Assembly: GCA_964509195.1 (NCBI GenBank) | Contig: CAZDWJ010000002.1 | Coordinates: 62,001 to 126,000 of the forward strand | Reading direction: 5' to 3' | Origin: UBA4802 sp964509195 | GTDB lineage: Bacteria; Spirochaetota; UBA4802; UB4802 | DNA: 64,000 bases | In this document: positions 16,671-24,881 of the stretch, one piece after another | How positions within the stretch are numbered: the stretch's first letter is position 1 | Layout of the letters: the number at the start of each line of letters is the position of its first letter | Translations under genes and position numbers: made by a program | The notes under the pieces: generated by a model | The model's database searches: none | Seen by the model: the letters and a program-made list of their open reading frames with translations, nothing else | What the model was told of the DNA's origin: nothing

Positions 16671-18257
16671 ATGGATACCATTGATTGGATCATTATTGTT
16701 TTATACACCATATGTGTCGTTGGGATTGGGTATGTAATTGGAAAAAGACAAAAAAATCAGACTGACTATTATATAGCTTCAAAAAAAGCATCTGCCTGGT
16801 TAACAGGGGCGTCACTAGCAGCCAATCAGGTAAGTGCAATAAGCCTGATTGGAGTACCTGCCTTTATAGCTGCAAAACATAACGGTGGGCTAACCTGGTT
16901 ACAATATGAGTTGGCCCTTCCGTTATCAATGATAGTTCTTATCCTTATTGTTATTCCTGCATTCACCACATATCAGGGTTTTTCCATATTTGAATGGCTG
17001 GATGAGCGCTTTGGTGTGCACACGCGTGTAGTATTAGCAATAGCGTTTTTACTAAGCCGCTCACTGGCTACAGGAGTTGCAATTGTTGCAACATCATATG
17101 TTGTTAGTGTGCTGATTGGTCTTGATATATATGTTTCCATCATTAGTATCTCATTTGTATCACTTATATACACAACTATTGGGGGAATTCTGGCTGATAT
17201 TTACACCGATGTTATGCAACTGTTTGTATTGCTTTTCAGCACCATCTTGTTTTGTGCTGTAATCATTTATGTAATAAATGGGCATACTACGTTTGTTATT
17301 GATTATCAACGTCTAAAGATATTTAATGTTACTTCATTTGGAATAATGGATGGCAATACATTTACGCTGGCTCCAATGTTATGTGGTGGCTTATTTTTGT
17401 ATATTTCATACTATGGGTTTGATCAAAGCCAGGCACAGCGTTTTCTTTCATGTGAAAGTATCAATGCTGCACAAAATGCAGCGATAATTAACACTGTATT
17501 GCGGTTTATTGTTGTATCAATATATTCTTTTTTGGGAGTTTTGTTGTTATTACTTTTGTCATTTGATAGTATGTTACAAAGAATAGTGTCAAACCAGCCA
17601 CCTGACATGTTAGTTCCTGCATTTATCAAATACTATATCCCTGCCGGATTAAAGGGAGTGGTAGTATCCGGAATTCTGGCTGCATCAATGTCAAGCATGG
17701 ATTCTGCAATAAATTCATTAAGTGCAATAACCTATAGTGATGCAATAAAAATGGTGTTTCCAAAAGTTGAGTATAAAAGTGATAAAATGAAATTATTGCT
17801 ATCACGACTGTTAACTATTTTTTGGGGTGTCATAACGACAATATGTGCAATCATTTTTGCTGGAAGCAGTGAAACTGTTGTGGAACTGGTTAATAAAATT
17901 GGCTCACTGCTTTATGGGCCTATTTGTGCAGTGTTTATTATAGGAATGATAACTAAGAAAAAGATTCATCAAATTGCAATTATCGGGGGGGTTGTAACAG
18001 GGAATATTGTTAATGTATTTATATGGCAGTTTTTACCATCTGTGTCCTGGATGTGGTGGAATGCTACAGGTTTTTTTAGTGCTATCCTTTTGCCTTATAT
18101 TTATTCTATCGTTACAAAATCAAGTTATATAGATAATAGTAACTATCAAATAACAATTGTTTCAAAAAGTGTATGGTATAAGGCGATAGCTCTTGGTATG
18201 TGGTTTATAGCAATTATCGGGCTTTTTAAAATAATTGAAGTAGTTTTTATGCAATAA
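16671..18257 (+). CDS. Sodium:solute symporter (SSS family)
   Basis: This 528-residue inner-membrane protein has about 13 hydrophobic segments. The N terminus shows the SSS pattern 'YYIASKKASAWLTGASLAAN' with 'SLIGVPAF', and 'ASMSSMDSAINSLSAI' is the family sodium-site signature. Family members carry sugars, amino acids, vitamins or other solutes with Na+. The substrate cannot be read from sequence. It starts 6 bases after speE, so it is probably co-expressed with the polyamine genes. A role in uptake of a polyamine precursor is possible but unproven. Confidence 0.92.
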   Translation: MDTIDWIIIVLYTICVVGIGYVIGKRQKNQTDYYIASKKASAWLTGASLAANQVSAISLIGVPAFIAAKHNGGLTWLQYELALPLSMIVLILIVIPAFTTYQGFSIFEWLDERFGVHTRVVLAIAFLLSRSLATGVAIVATSYVVSVLIGLDIYVSIISISFVSLIYTTIGGILADIYTDVMQLFVLLFSTILFCAVIIYVINGHTTFVIDYQRLKIFNVTSFGIMDGNTFTLAPMLCGGLFLYISYYGFDQSQAQRFLSCESINAAQNAAIINTVLRFIVVSIYSFLGVLLLLLLSFDSMLQRIVSNQPPDMLVPAFIKYYIPAGLKGVVVSGILAASMSSMDSAINSLSAITYSDAIKMVFPKVEYKSDKMKLLLSRLLTIFWGVITTICAIIFAGSSETVVELVNKIGSLLYGPICAVFIIGMITKKKIHQIAIIGGVVTGNIVNVFIWQFLPSVSWMWWNATGFFSAILLPYIYSIVTKSSYIDNSNYQITIVSKSVWYKAIALGMWFIAIIGLFKIIEVVFMQ

Positions 18258-18276
18258 ATTTACTTCCAGATTGTTT

Positions 18277-18312
18277 TTACATAATACACACATAGGTTTC
18301 CATTAAAATCAT
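18277..18312 (-). pseudogene. Remnant of a VapC/PIN-domain toxin start
   Basis: On the minus strand, 8 bases past the end of the antitoxin remnant, an ATG opens MILMETYVCIM and then stops. This resembles the usual PIN toxin start (MILLDTHVxLW) with the catalytic Asp replaced by Glu and nothing of the rest of the domain left. Confidence 0.45.
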
Positions 18313-18319
18313 AGTAAAA

Positions 18320-18565
18320 TATCCCGGTCATCTATCCCTACAGGTTCTTATGGATTTTTATAATCTTTTATTGAATTTTTCAAAGATCGTAGAATATTAT
18401 CAGTATGTTCTTAATACCGGGTAATTTTTAAAACTGGTTTTCCTCTACCGGTTATTATGACATCGTCACCACTTTTTTCAATATCTCGCAGTATTTTAAG
18501 TAGATTTGGTTTTATTTTGATTTTGATATGAATTTGATAGTAAATATCCTTATGAATTAAGTGAC
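18320..18565 (-). pseudogene. Broken Phd/YefM-type antitoxin gene
   Basis: One minus-strand frame reads 'KPNLLKILRDIEKSGDDVII' then 'TGRGKPVLKITRY', a TAA stop, 'EHTDNILRSLKNSIKDYKNP', a second TAA, then 'EPVGIDDRDILL'. This matches a Phd antitoxin from its core DNA-binding/dimerisation domain to its PVGxDD tail, with two in-frame stops and no clear start codon. The order antitoxin then toxin remnant (18277-18312) is that of a phd-vapC module. Confidence 0.65.
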
Positions 18566-18717
18566 TATATTTTATGACTATGGTTTTATGGATATATCAA
18601 TTAAAATTGAATATATGTTTTGAAATAATCAAAATATCGCTATAAATTATTTTTAAGAATATTGGAAAACTTTATATATAGGGGAAAGTGCTTTTTTTAT
18701 AGATTTACTACGAGAGG
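18566..18717. other. Non-coding stretch between TA remnant and nitrilase gene
   Basis: AT-rich, with no ORF or structure that I can support. Together with the TA remnant it fills the 460 bases between the convergent symporter and nitrilase genes. Confidence 0.5.
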
Positions 18718-19431
18718 TTATATATTGACAGTATTCACAATTAGCATTGCTTTGTCTTCCTGGTTAGGTTCAACTCTGTAAAGTATACCTTGAGGAGAAG
18801 CTATGAGGCTTCGTGCTTGCAAAAAGTTTTTATAATCGGATTTAACGCCGCAAACTTTGACAAGAATTGCATCAGCTAATTGTGCCCCGCGAACAAAAAT
18901 ATCATTATCACGCTTAAATTTTTCTTCTACAGTTTCATTGCGCATAAGTGAAAATGTGGGTATAAAAATAATCTGTGCGCCTAATTTTTTTAGTGCTGTA
19001 AAATTTTCATCTTTAAACACGTCCGCGCAAATCAATACACTGAAACGTATGCCATACGCTGTAAAAATAACGTGGTTATTACCTGGTGTTATTTTACCTT
19101 CTTCGGCAAAGAAGAGATTTTGTTTGCGGTAAAAACCAAGCATATTCCCATCTTTAAAAACAAAAGTGGTATTGTGCAATTTATTGCCATTGAGTTCAGG
19201 CATTGTGCCACCTATCACTACAGTTTCAAGCTCTCGCGATAGTGTCTTCATTCGCTTCAGTTGAAGTACTTGATTATGGGGAGTTTGTACATGGTTTCCT
19301 AATTTTTTATTTACAAAAAAATATTCAGGGAAGCATATAAAATGAGGCTTTATGCTACGGAGTTTGTTGACTGTGTCATGTGTTAAAAAAGTTCCCAGAG
19401 GGTACTGATACATAACAATTGTAAAATCCAT
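18718..19431 (-). CDS. Carbon-nitrogen hydrolase (nitrilase superfamily)
   Basis: This 237-residue protein has the full Glu-Lys-Cys catalytic set: Glu in 'ICFPEYFFV', Lys in 'FYRKQNLFFAEEGKI' and Cys in 'VLICADVFKDE'. Members hydrolyse nitriles or amides, for example carbamoyl-putrescine, omega-amidase substrates or deaminated glutathione. It is slightly shorter than the usual 260-290 residues, and I cannot assign a substrate. It lies near, but not in, the polyamine cluster and is divergent from glgP, so an N-carbamoylputrescine amidase role is only a remote option. Confidence 0.85.
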   Translation of the reverse strand: MDFTIVMYQYPLGTFLTHDTVNKLRSIKPHFICFPEYFFVNKKLGNHVQTPHNQVLQLKRMKTLSRELETVVIGGTMPELNGNKLHNTTFVFKDGNMLGFYRKQNLFFAEEGKITPGNNHVIFTAYGIRFSVLICADVFKDENFTALKKLGAQIIFIPTFSLMRNETVEEKFKRDNDIFVRGAQLADAILVKVCGVKSDYKNFLQARSLIASPQGILYRVEPNQEDKAMLIVNTVNI

Positions 19432-19481
19432 ACAAAGGCCTTTTAAAATATAAGTATTTAAATTAAGCTAATTAACAGTAA

Positions 19482-19541
19482 CTATCGCATAAATAATATA
19501 TCATTATTTTTTTATTTTTCGTTTTATATTTTGTGCGATAG
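19482..19541. repeat. Inverted pair of the CTATCGC word in the nitrilase/glgP divergent promoter region
   Basis: AACTATCGCA (from 19480) and TGCGATAGTT (ending 19543) are exact reverse complements separated by about 44 AT-rich bases, centred between two divergent genes. They are two copies of the word found throughout the window. Here their arrangement could also serve as an operator or a cruciform. Confidence 0.5.
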
Positions 19542-19579
19542 TTCATAGTAAAAAACTCTTTGATATTATGATTAAAATC

Positions 19580-19606
19580 TTGACTTGAAATAGATTTGTG
19601 TATACT
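19580..19606 (+). promoter_or_regulatory. Probable promoter of the glycogen phosphorylase gene
   Basis: TTGACT (19580-19585) and TATACT (19601-19606) are separated by 15 bases, with a TG just before the -10 box. The distance to ATG 19641 is about 30 bases, leaving a short leader. The spacing is shorter than ideal. Confidence 0.45.
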
Positions 19607-19640
19607 ATACAAAAAAAAATTTTTCAATAAGCGAGGAACT

Positions 19641-22163
19641 ATGAGTACAATACAAACTTTCAGAGTATATCCATACCTGCCAGATAATCTTAAGCCTTTA
19701 AAAACGATTGCATATAATCTGTGGTGGGTATGGAACTTTGAAGCCATTGAGTTGTTCCGCCGCCTTAATGTTGAATTATGGCGCGATTCAAATCACAATC
19801 CTGTTGCCCTTCTGGGAATGCTATCGCAATCTGAGCTTGATGAGGCAGCTGATTCAGAAAGTTTTATGGCGCACCTGAAACGGGTTTCTGAAGAACTGGA
19901 ATGGCACCTTACAAAAAAATCCTGGTTTGAGGAAGCATACCCCACATATAAAGATATGCAAATTGCCTATTTCAGTGCAGAGTTTGGTATTCATGAATGT
20001 TTGCCAATATATTCCGGTGGTTTGGGTGTTTTGGCAGGAGATCATATAAAGTCAGCAAGTGAATTAGGATTACCGTTTTTTGCCGTTGGGCTTTTATACC
20101 GGTTGGGATACTTTCATCAGTATCTGAATATTGATGGCTGGCAACAGGAGCGGTATCCAGAAACGGATTTTCACAATCTTCCTCTGCAGCTTGTCATGAA
20201 GGATGATAAGCCACTTATTATTGATGTTGAGTTTCCTGGTAGAAATGTATATGCGCAGGTATGGGAGTGTATTATTGGTAGGATACGATTGTATTTACTT
20301 GATACCAACATAAACGAAAATAGCATTGAGGATCGAACAATAACTGACCAGTTGTATGGTGGTGATGTGGAAATGCGTATAAAACAGGAGATGCTTTTGG
20401 GAATTGGTGGCTATCGAATGCTTAAAGCCCTGGGTAAAAATATATCAGTGTACCATATGAATGAAGGGCATTCTGCGTTTTTAAGCATTGAAAGAATATA
20501 TGATGCAATGGTTACATATAAAATGAATTACAATGAGGCACTGGAATTTGTAACTGCTGGTACTGTTTTCACTACTCATACACCGGTACCTGCGGGCAAT
20601 GACAGGTTTTCGCCTGAACTTATTGATAAGTATCTATCGCATTATTATCATAAGTTGGGAATATCACGTGAAGAATTTTTAGCACTTGGTAGGGAAAATC
20701 CACAGGATAAGCTAGAAACATTCTGTATGACAGTGCTGGCTATAAAAACTGCTGCACACTGCAATGGCGTGTCAAAATTGCATGGTTCAGTTTCAAGAAA
20801 AATGTGGAGTAATATCTGGCCGGGGTTACCTGTCAATGAGGTGCCCATTCATCATGTAACCAATGGGGTTCAGATACTATCGTGGACATCAGATGAAATG
20901 ATGCGTTTGCTAAACCGCTATTTAGGACCGCGGTGGATAGATAATCCTGTTGATAAAACTATCTGGAAGAATATTGACACTATACCTGATTCTGAGTTAT
21001 GGCGATGTCGTGAGCGTTTACGAGAGCGGGTAGTGGCCTTTGCACGAAAAAAATTAAGAGAGCAGCTTATTGCCCGTGGAGCCCCACGTGCCGAAGTTGA
21101 AAAAGCTGATTCAGTGCTTGATTCAGAAGCACTAACGATAGGTTTTGCACGCCGTTTTGCTACCTACAAGCGTGCAACACTGATTTTAAAAGATATACAG
21201 CGCTTTGAGCGCATACTTCTTAATAAAGAAAAGCCTGTACAGATAATCTTTGCTGGCAAAGCTCATCCACGTGACAACATGGGCAAGGAATTGATTAAAC
21301 GAGTTATTCATTTAGGTAGAGATGACAGGTTCAGAAGTAAAATTGTGTTTCTTGAGGATTATGACATTGATGTGTGGCTCAATACGCCTATACGGCCACA
21401 GGAAGCATCAGGTACAAGCGGCATGAAAGTTGTACCAAATGGAGCACTCAATATAAGCGTTCTTGATGGATGGTGGCCTGAAGCGTTCAATGGCAATAAT
21501 GGATGGGCAATAGGTAAAGGCGAAGAATATCAGGATCCAGAATATCAGGATGAAGTGGAAAGCCTTTCACTGTATAATATTCTGGAACAAGAAGTAATAC
21601 CGCTTTTTTACACACGAGGTGCCGATGGAATACCACGTGAGTGGGTCCGCAGGATTAAAGAATCTATGAAGACAATTTTGCCACAATTCAATACCAACAG
21701 GATGGTAAAAGAGTATACTGAGATGTATTACCTTACTGCGTATGATAGTTATCTAAAATTCAGCAAGGATAATTTTAAGGCTTCGCGTGATCTGGCAAAA
21801 TGGAAACAGCATATACGGCAGAAGTGGATGCAGGTTACTGTTGAGTCGATTACTCACGAAAGTAAAAAAGAAATAATAGTTGGCTCTCAGCTAAAAGCTA
21901 AAGCTGTTGTTAACTTAGGCGAACTAAAGCCAGCTGATGTGCAGGTTGAATTGTATTTTGGCAACCTTAATCAGAAAGGCGAGATAGAAGAAGGAGCAGC
22001 ACTCCCGATGCTCATGGTTGAGGAATTAGGTGGGGGAAGATACACATACGAGGGCAGGATGTTGTGTCTTAAATCAGGTCAGTTTGGATTTACAGTAAGA
22101 GTCATCCCGCTACATGCTGATATGCCACGAAAATATGAATCAGGGCTCATTACCTGGGCATAA
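19641..22163 (+). CDS. glgP: Alpha-glucan (glycogen/maltodextrin) phosphorylase, short GT35 type
   Basis: About 840 residues. The start is ATG 19641, with GCGAGGA upstream, rather than the more distal 19596, because the protein then begins 'MSTIQTFRVYPYLPDNL', as in the DUF3417-type phosphorylases. It releases glucose-1-phosphate from alpha-1,4-glucans using PLP. 'AYFSAEFGIHECLPIYSGGL', 'FTTHTPVPAGNDRF', 'HHVTNGVQILSW' and 'EASGTSGMKVVPNGALN' (with the PLP-region lysine) are typical. The C-terminal 120 residues form an extra beta-rich domain usual in this subfamily. A palindromic repeat element follows. Confidence 0.95.
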   Translation: MSTIQTFRVYPYLPDNLKPLKTIAYNLWWVWNFEAIELFRRLNVELWRDSNHNPVALLGMLSQSELDEAADSESFMAHLKRVSEELEWHLTKKSWFEEAYPTYKDMQIAYFSAEFGIHECLPIYSGGLGVLAGDHIKSASELGLPFFAVGLLYRLGYFHQYLNIDGWQQERYPETDFHNLPLQLVMKDDKPLIIDVEFPGRNVYAQVWECIIGRIRLYLLDTNINENSIEDRTITDQLYGGDVEMRIKQEMLLGIGGYRMLKALGKNISVYHMNEGHSAFLSIERIYDAMVTYKMNYNEALEFVTAGTVFTTHTPVPAGNDRFSPELIDKYLSHYYHKLGISREEFLALGRENPQDKLETFCMTVLAIKTAAHCNGVSKLHGSVSRKMWSNIWPGLPVNEVPIHHVTNGVQILSWTSDEMMRLLNRYLGPRWIDNPVDKTIWKNIDTIPDSELWRCRERLRERVVAFARKKLREQLIARGAPRAEVEKADSVLDSEALTIGFARRFATYKRATLILKDIQRFERILLNKEKPVQIIFAGKAHPRDNMGKELIKRVIHLGRDDRFRSKIVFLEDYDIDVWLNTPIRPQEASGTSGMKVVPNGALNISVLDGWWPEAFNGNNGWAIGKGEEYQDPEYQDEVESLSLYNILEQEVIPLFYTRGADGIPREWVRRIKESMKTILPQFNTNRMVKEYTEMYYLTAYDSYLKFSKDNFKASRDLAKWKQHIRQKWMQVTVESITHESKKEIIVGSQLKAKAVVNLGELKPADVQVELYFGNLNQKGEIEEGAALPMLMVEELGGGRYTYEGRMLCLKSGQFGFTVRVIPLHADMPRKYESGLITWA

Positions 22164-22180
22164 AATGAAAAAAATGAAAT

Positions 22181-22330
22181 GGGACTGCCCCCAAAGTGGT
22201 CGTTGAGTAAATTTCGCAAACATTTTACTGTAAAACGCGCTCATTTCGATACAATTTTACCACATTTTGTGGCAAAATCACTAAATGAGCGCTGCCAAAT
22301 TTGTATCGAAACGACTTTTGGGACAGGCCC
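22181..22330. repeat. MITE-like palindromic element, copy A
   Basis: This 150 bp element sits between the convergent ends of glgP and lepA. The ends are imperfect inverted repeats (GGGACTGCCCCCAAAGT and, reversed, GGGCCTGTCCCAAAAGT). Inside, CATTTCGATACAATTTTACC is mirrored by a reversed TTTCGATACAAATTTGG unit, and a central TACCACATTTTGTGGCA dyad lies in the middle. Copy B at 63324-63480 shares the same architecture. It has no coding capacity. The ends resemble terminal repeats of IS1182/IS5-type transposons, which could mobilise it in trans. Confidence 0.8.
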
Positions 22331-22339
22331 AATTTTATA

Positions 22340-24136
22340 TTAATCAATTTTCAAAATAGTAAGAAATGCTTCCTGAGGGATTTCCACAGAGCCAATCTGC
22401 TTCAAGCGCTTTTTACCTTCTTTTTGTTTTTCTAAAAGTTTTCGTTTGCGGGTGATATCACCGCCGTAGCATTTTGCTGTGACGTTCTTGCGTAGTGGTG
22501 AGATGTTTTCACGGGCAATGATGCGAGAGCCTATCGCCGCCTGTAAAGGTATCCTGAATTGCTGGCGCGGTATAATTTCTTTTAGCTTTTCAATAATTTC
22601 ACGTCCACGCTTGTAGGCTTTATCCTTATGGACCATAAACGATAATGCATCAACTGACTCCTCATTGACAAGGATATCAACCTTAACTATATCCGAAGCC
22701 CTGTAATCAGTGAGTTCATAGTCAAACGATGCATAACCACGGGTACAGGATTTGAGTTTATCATAAAAGTTAAACATTATTTCAGCAAGCGGTATTTCAT
22801 AGGTTAACTGAACACGAGTTTGATCAATATATTCCATACGTTTGTGAATACCACGACATTCGCTGACAAGTGACATTATGTTGCCGATATATTCAGATGG
22901 GGTGATGATAGTTGCATCAACAAATGGCTCTTCAATCCGTTCAATCTGGGATGGGTCGGGCATTTTAACAGGGTTATCAATCATTACGGTAGTGCCGCCA
23001 GTCAATACCACTTTGTATTCAACGGTAGGAGCAGTGGTAATGAGTGCCAGACCAAATTCACGCTCTAATCGTTCCTGTACAATTTCCATGTGCAAAAGAC
23101 CAAGATAACCGCACCTGAAACCAAAACCTAGGGCATATGAATTATCTGGTTCAAAAAATAGTGCAGCATCGTTTAAATTTAATTTATAGAGTGCGTCTTT
23201 CAGGTCATCGTAATCGTCGCTTATTGAGGGATACAGACCTGAGAAAACCATTGGCTTAGCTTCTTTAAAGCCGACAATTGGCTCAGTCACTGGATTTTGT
23301 GCTGATGTGATGGTGTCCCCAGTACGCGTATCGGTGAGTTGCTTTATTCCTGCAGTGATATAGCCAACCTCGCCAGCTGTAAGCTGTGAGCGCTTTTCTC
23401 TTTTTAATCTAAAATGGCCAACTTCGGTGACCTCATATTGTTTTTGATTGGAAAAAAGCATAATCATGTCATCTTCTTTCACAGTGCCATCAAATATCCT
23501 GACCTTTGTAACTACGCCAACATACTGGTCAAAATATGAGTCGAAAATTAATGCTTTAAGCGGAGCATCAGGATTACCTTTTGGTGCAGGAATATTTTGT
23601 ACAATTTTTTCTAACAATTCGTCAATGCCAATACCTTCGCGCGCTGAAACGCAGATTGCACTTTCGGGATCAAGCCCCAGGCTCTTTTTAATACTTTCTT
23701 TGGTGCGGGGAATATCGGCATTAGGCATGTCAATTTTATTTATAACCGGTAATATAGTAAGATCATTTTCTAAAGCTAGATACATATTGGCGATAGTTTG
23801 TGCTTCTACGCCCTGAGTGGCATCGACAAGTAGTAATACTCCTTCACATGCTGCTAGCGCACGTGAAACCTCATAAGTGAAGTCCACATGTCCGGGCGTA
23901 TCAATGAGGTTAAACATATATGTATTGCCATCTTTTGATGGATAATTGAGGGTAATAACATTTGCTTTTATGGTAATTCCGCGCTCTCGTTCAATGTCCA
24001 TATCGTCTAAAAGCTGGTCAACGTGGTTACGTGGATCAATTGCATTACACCGCTCAATGATACGATCAGCCAACGTTGACTTGCCATGATCAATGTGAGC
24101 AATAATAGAAAAATTTCTTATTAATGACTGTTTCAT
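22340..24136 (-). CDS. lepA: Elongation factor 4 (back-translocating GTPase LepA)
   Basis: This 598-residue translational GTPase has G1 'AHIDHGKSTLADRII', G2/switch I 'ERERGITI', G3 'DTPGHVDF' and G4 'NKIDMPNAD'. It has the EF-G-like domains II, III and V and the LepA-specific C-terminal domain ending 'PQEAFLTILKID'. 'GFRCGYLGLLHMEIVQERLE' is a strong LepA signature. It acts on stalled ribosomes. It is transcribed divergently from the phosphodiesterase gene at 24335. Confidence 0.98.
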   Translation of the reverse strand: MKQSLIRNFSIIAHIDHGKSTLADRIIERCNAIDPRNHVDQLLDDMDIERERGITIKANVITLNYPSKDGNTYMFNLIDTPGHVDFTYEVSRALAACEGVLLLVDATQGVEAQTIANMYLALENDLTILPVINKIDMPNADIPRTKESIKKSLGLDPESAICVSAREGIGIDELLEKIVQNIPAPKGNPDAPLKALIFDSYFDQYVGVVTKVRIFDGTVKEDDMIMLFSNQKQYEVTEVGHFRLKREKRSQLTAGEVGYITAGIKQLTDTRTGDTITSAQNPVTEPIVGFKEAKPMVFSGLYPSISDDYDDLKDALYKLNLNDAALFFEPDNSYALGFGFRCGYLGLLHMEIVQERLEREFGLALITTAPTVEYKVVLTGGTTVMIDNPVKMPDPSQIERIEEPFVDATIITPSEYIGNIMSLVSECRGIHKRMEYIDQTRVQLTYEIPLAEIMFNFYDKLKSCTRGYASFDYELTDYRASDIVKVDILVNEESVDALSFMVHKDKAYKRGREIIEKLKEIIPRQQFRIPLQAAIGSRIIARENISPLRKNVTAKCYGGDITRKRKLLEKQKEGKKRLKQIGSVEIPQEAFLTILKID

Positions 24137-24334
24137 ACAGTGGTTGCCTTTCAGGTAACTTTAAAAAACTATCTGATATATACTAAAATATAGCGTGTAT
24201 TAAAGAAAAAAGTGTAGTTTTTATGTGAAAAATTATTGTTAATAATGGACTATGAGCTTTTTGTTTAAAAATAACGCAAGAATTTTTTAAGCAGATAATA
24301 GATTTAATCCTATTTTCTAAGAGGTAATGGTATC

Positions 24335-24790
24335 ATGAAGATACTTGTACTATCAGATTCACACGGGAACATCCAGAAATTGAAGAAAATAATTGAAGCA
24401 GAAAAAATATTTGATTTGCTTATCCATTGTGGTGATGGGATAAATGATTTGCTTCATATTGATTTACCTGGGGGAATAATGGTGATTACCGTATGTGGGA
24501 ATATTGATAGGGCACAGGGGATTTCAGGCCAGACATTTATAGTAGAAATTATAAATGGCTTTAAATTTTTTATTACTCATGGGGATCTATTTGGAGCTCA
24601 TCATGATATCACAGGAGTATGGTCTGAAGCTAAGCGTTTGGGTTGTGATATTGCCTGTTTTGGTCACACTCACAGGGCAATGAATGATGATGTGAGTCCT
24701 TACATGTTTAATCCTGGAGCATCGCAGACTGGAATGTATGGTATAATCGATATCAAAAATAGTATCAAATGCGAACTAAAAAGAGTATAA
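24335..24790 (+). CDS. YfcE/MJ0936-type metallophosphodiesterase
   Basis: This 151-residue single-domain calcineurin-like phosphoesterase has all metal-ligand motifs: 'LSDSHGN', 'HCGDGI', 'VCGNID', 'ITHGDLFG' and 'CFGHTHRAM', plus 'FNPGASQTG'. Members hydrolyse phosphodiesters in vitro, and physiological substrates are generally unknown. TAAGAGGTAATGG precedes ATG 24335. It is a stand-alone gene between divergent lepA and the convergent HD-GYP gene. Confidence 0.92.
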   Translation: MKILVLSDSHGNIQKLKKIIEAEKIFDLLIHCGDGINDLLHIDLPGGIMVITVCGNIDRAQGISGQTFIVEIINGFKFFITHGDLFGAHHDITGVWSEAKRLGCDIACFGHTHRAMNDDVSPYMFNPGASQTGMYGIIDIKNSIKCELKRV

Positions 24791-24881
24791 AAATCACCAT
24801 TTATTTTTAAATGATATTTTATAGAAAAACACTATATAATGAGAAAGCAGATGAGAAAAGCTATGAGGTATACTTTGTCAA

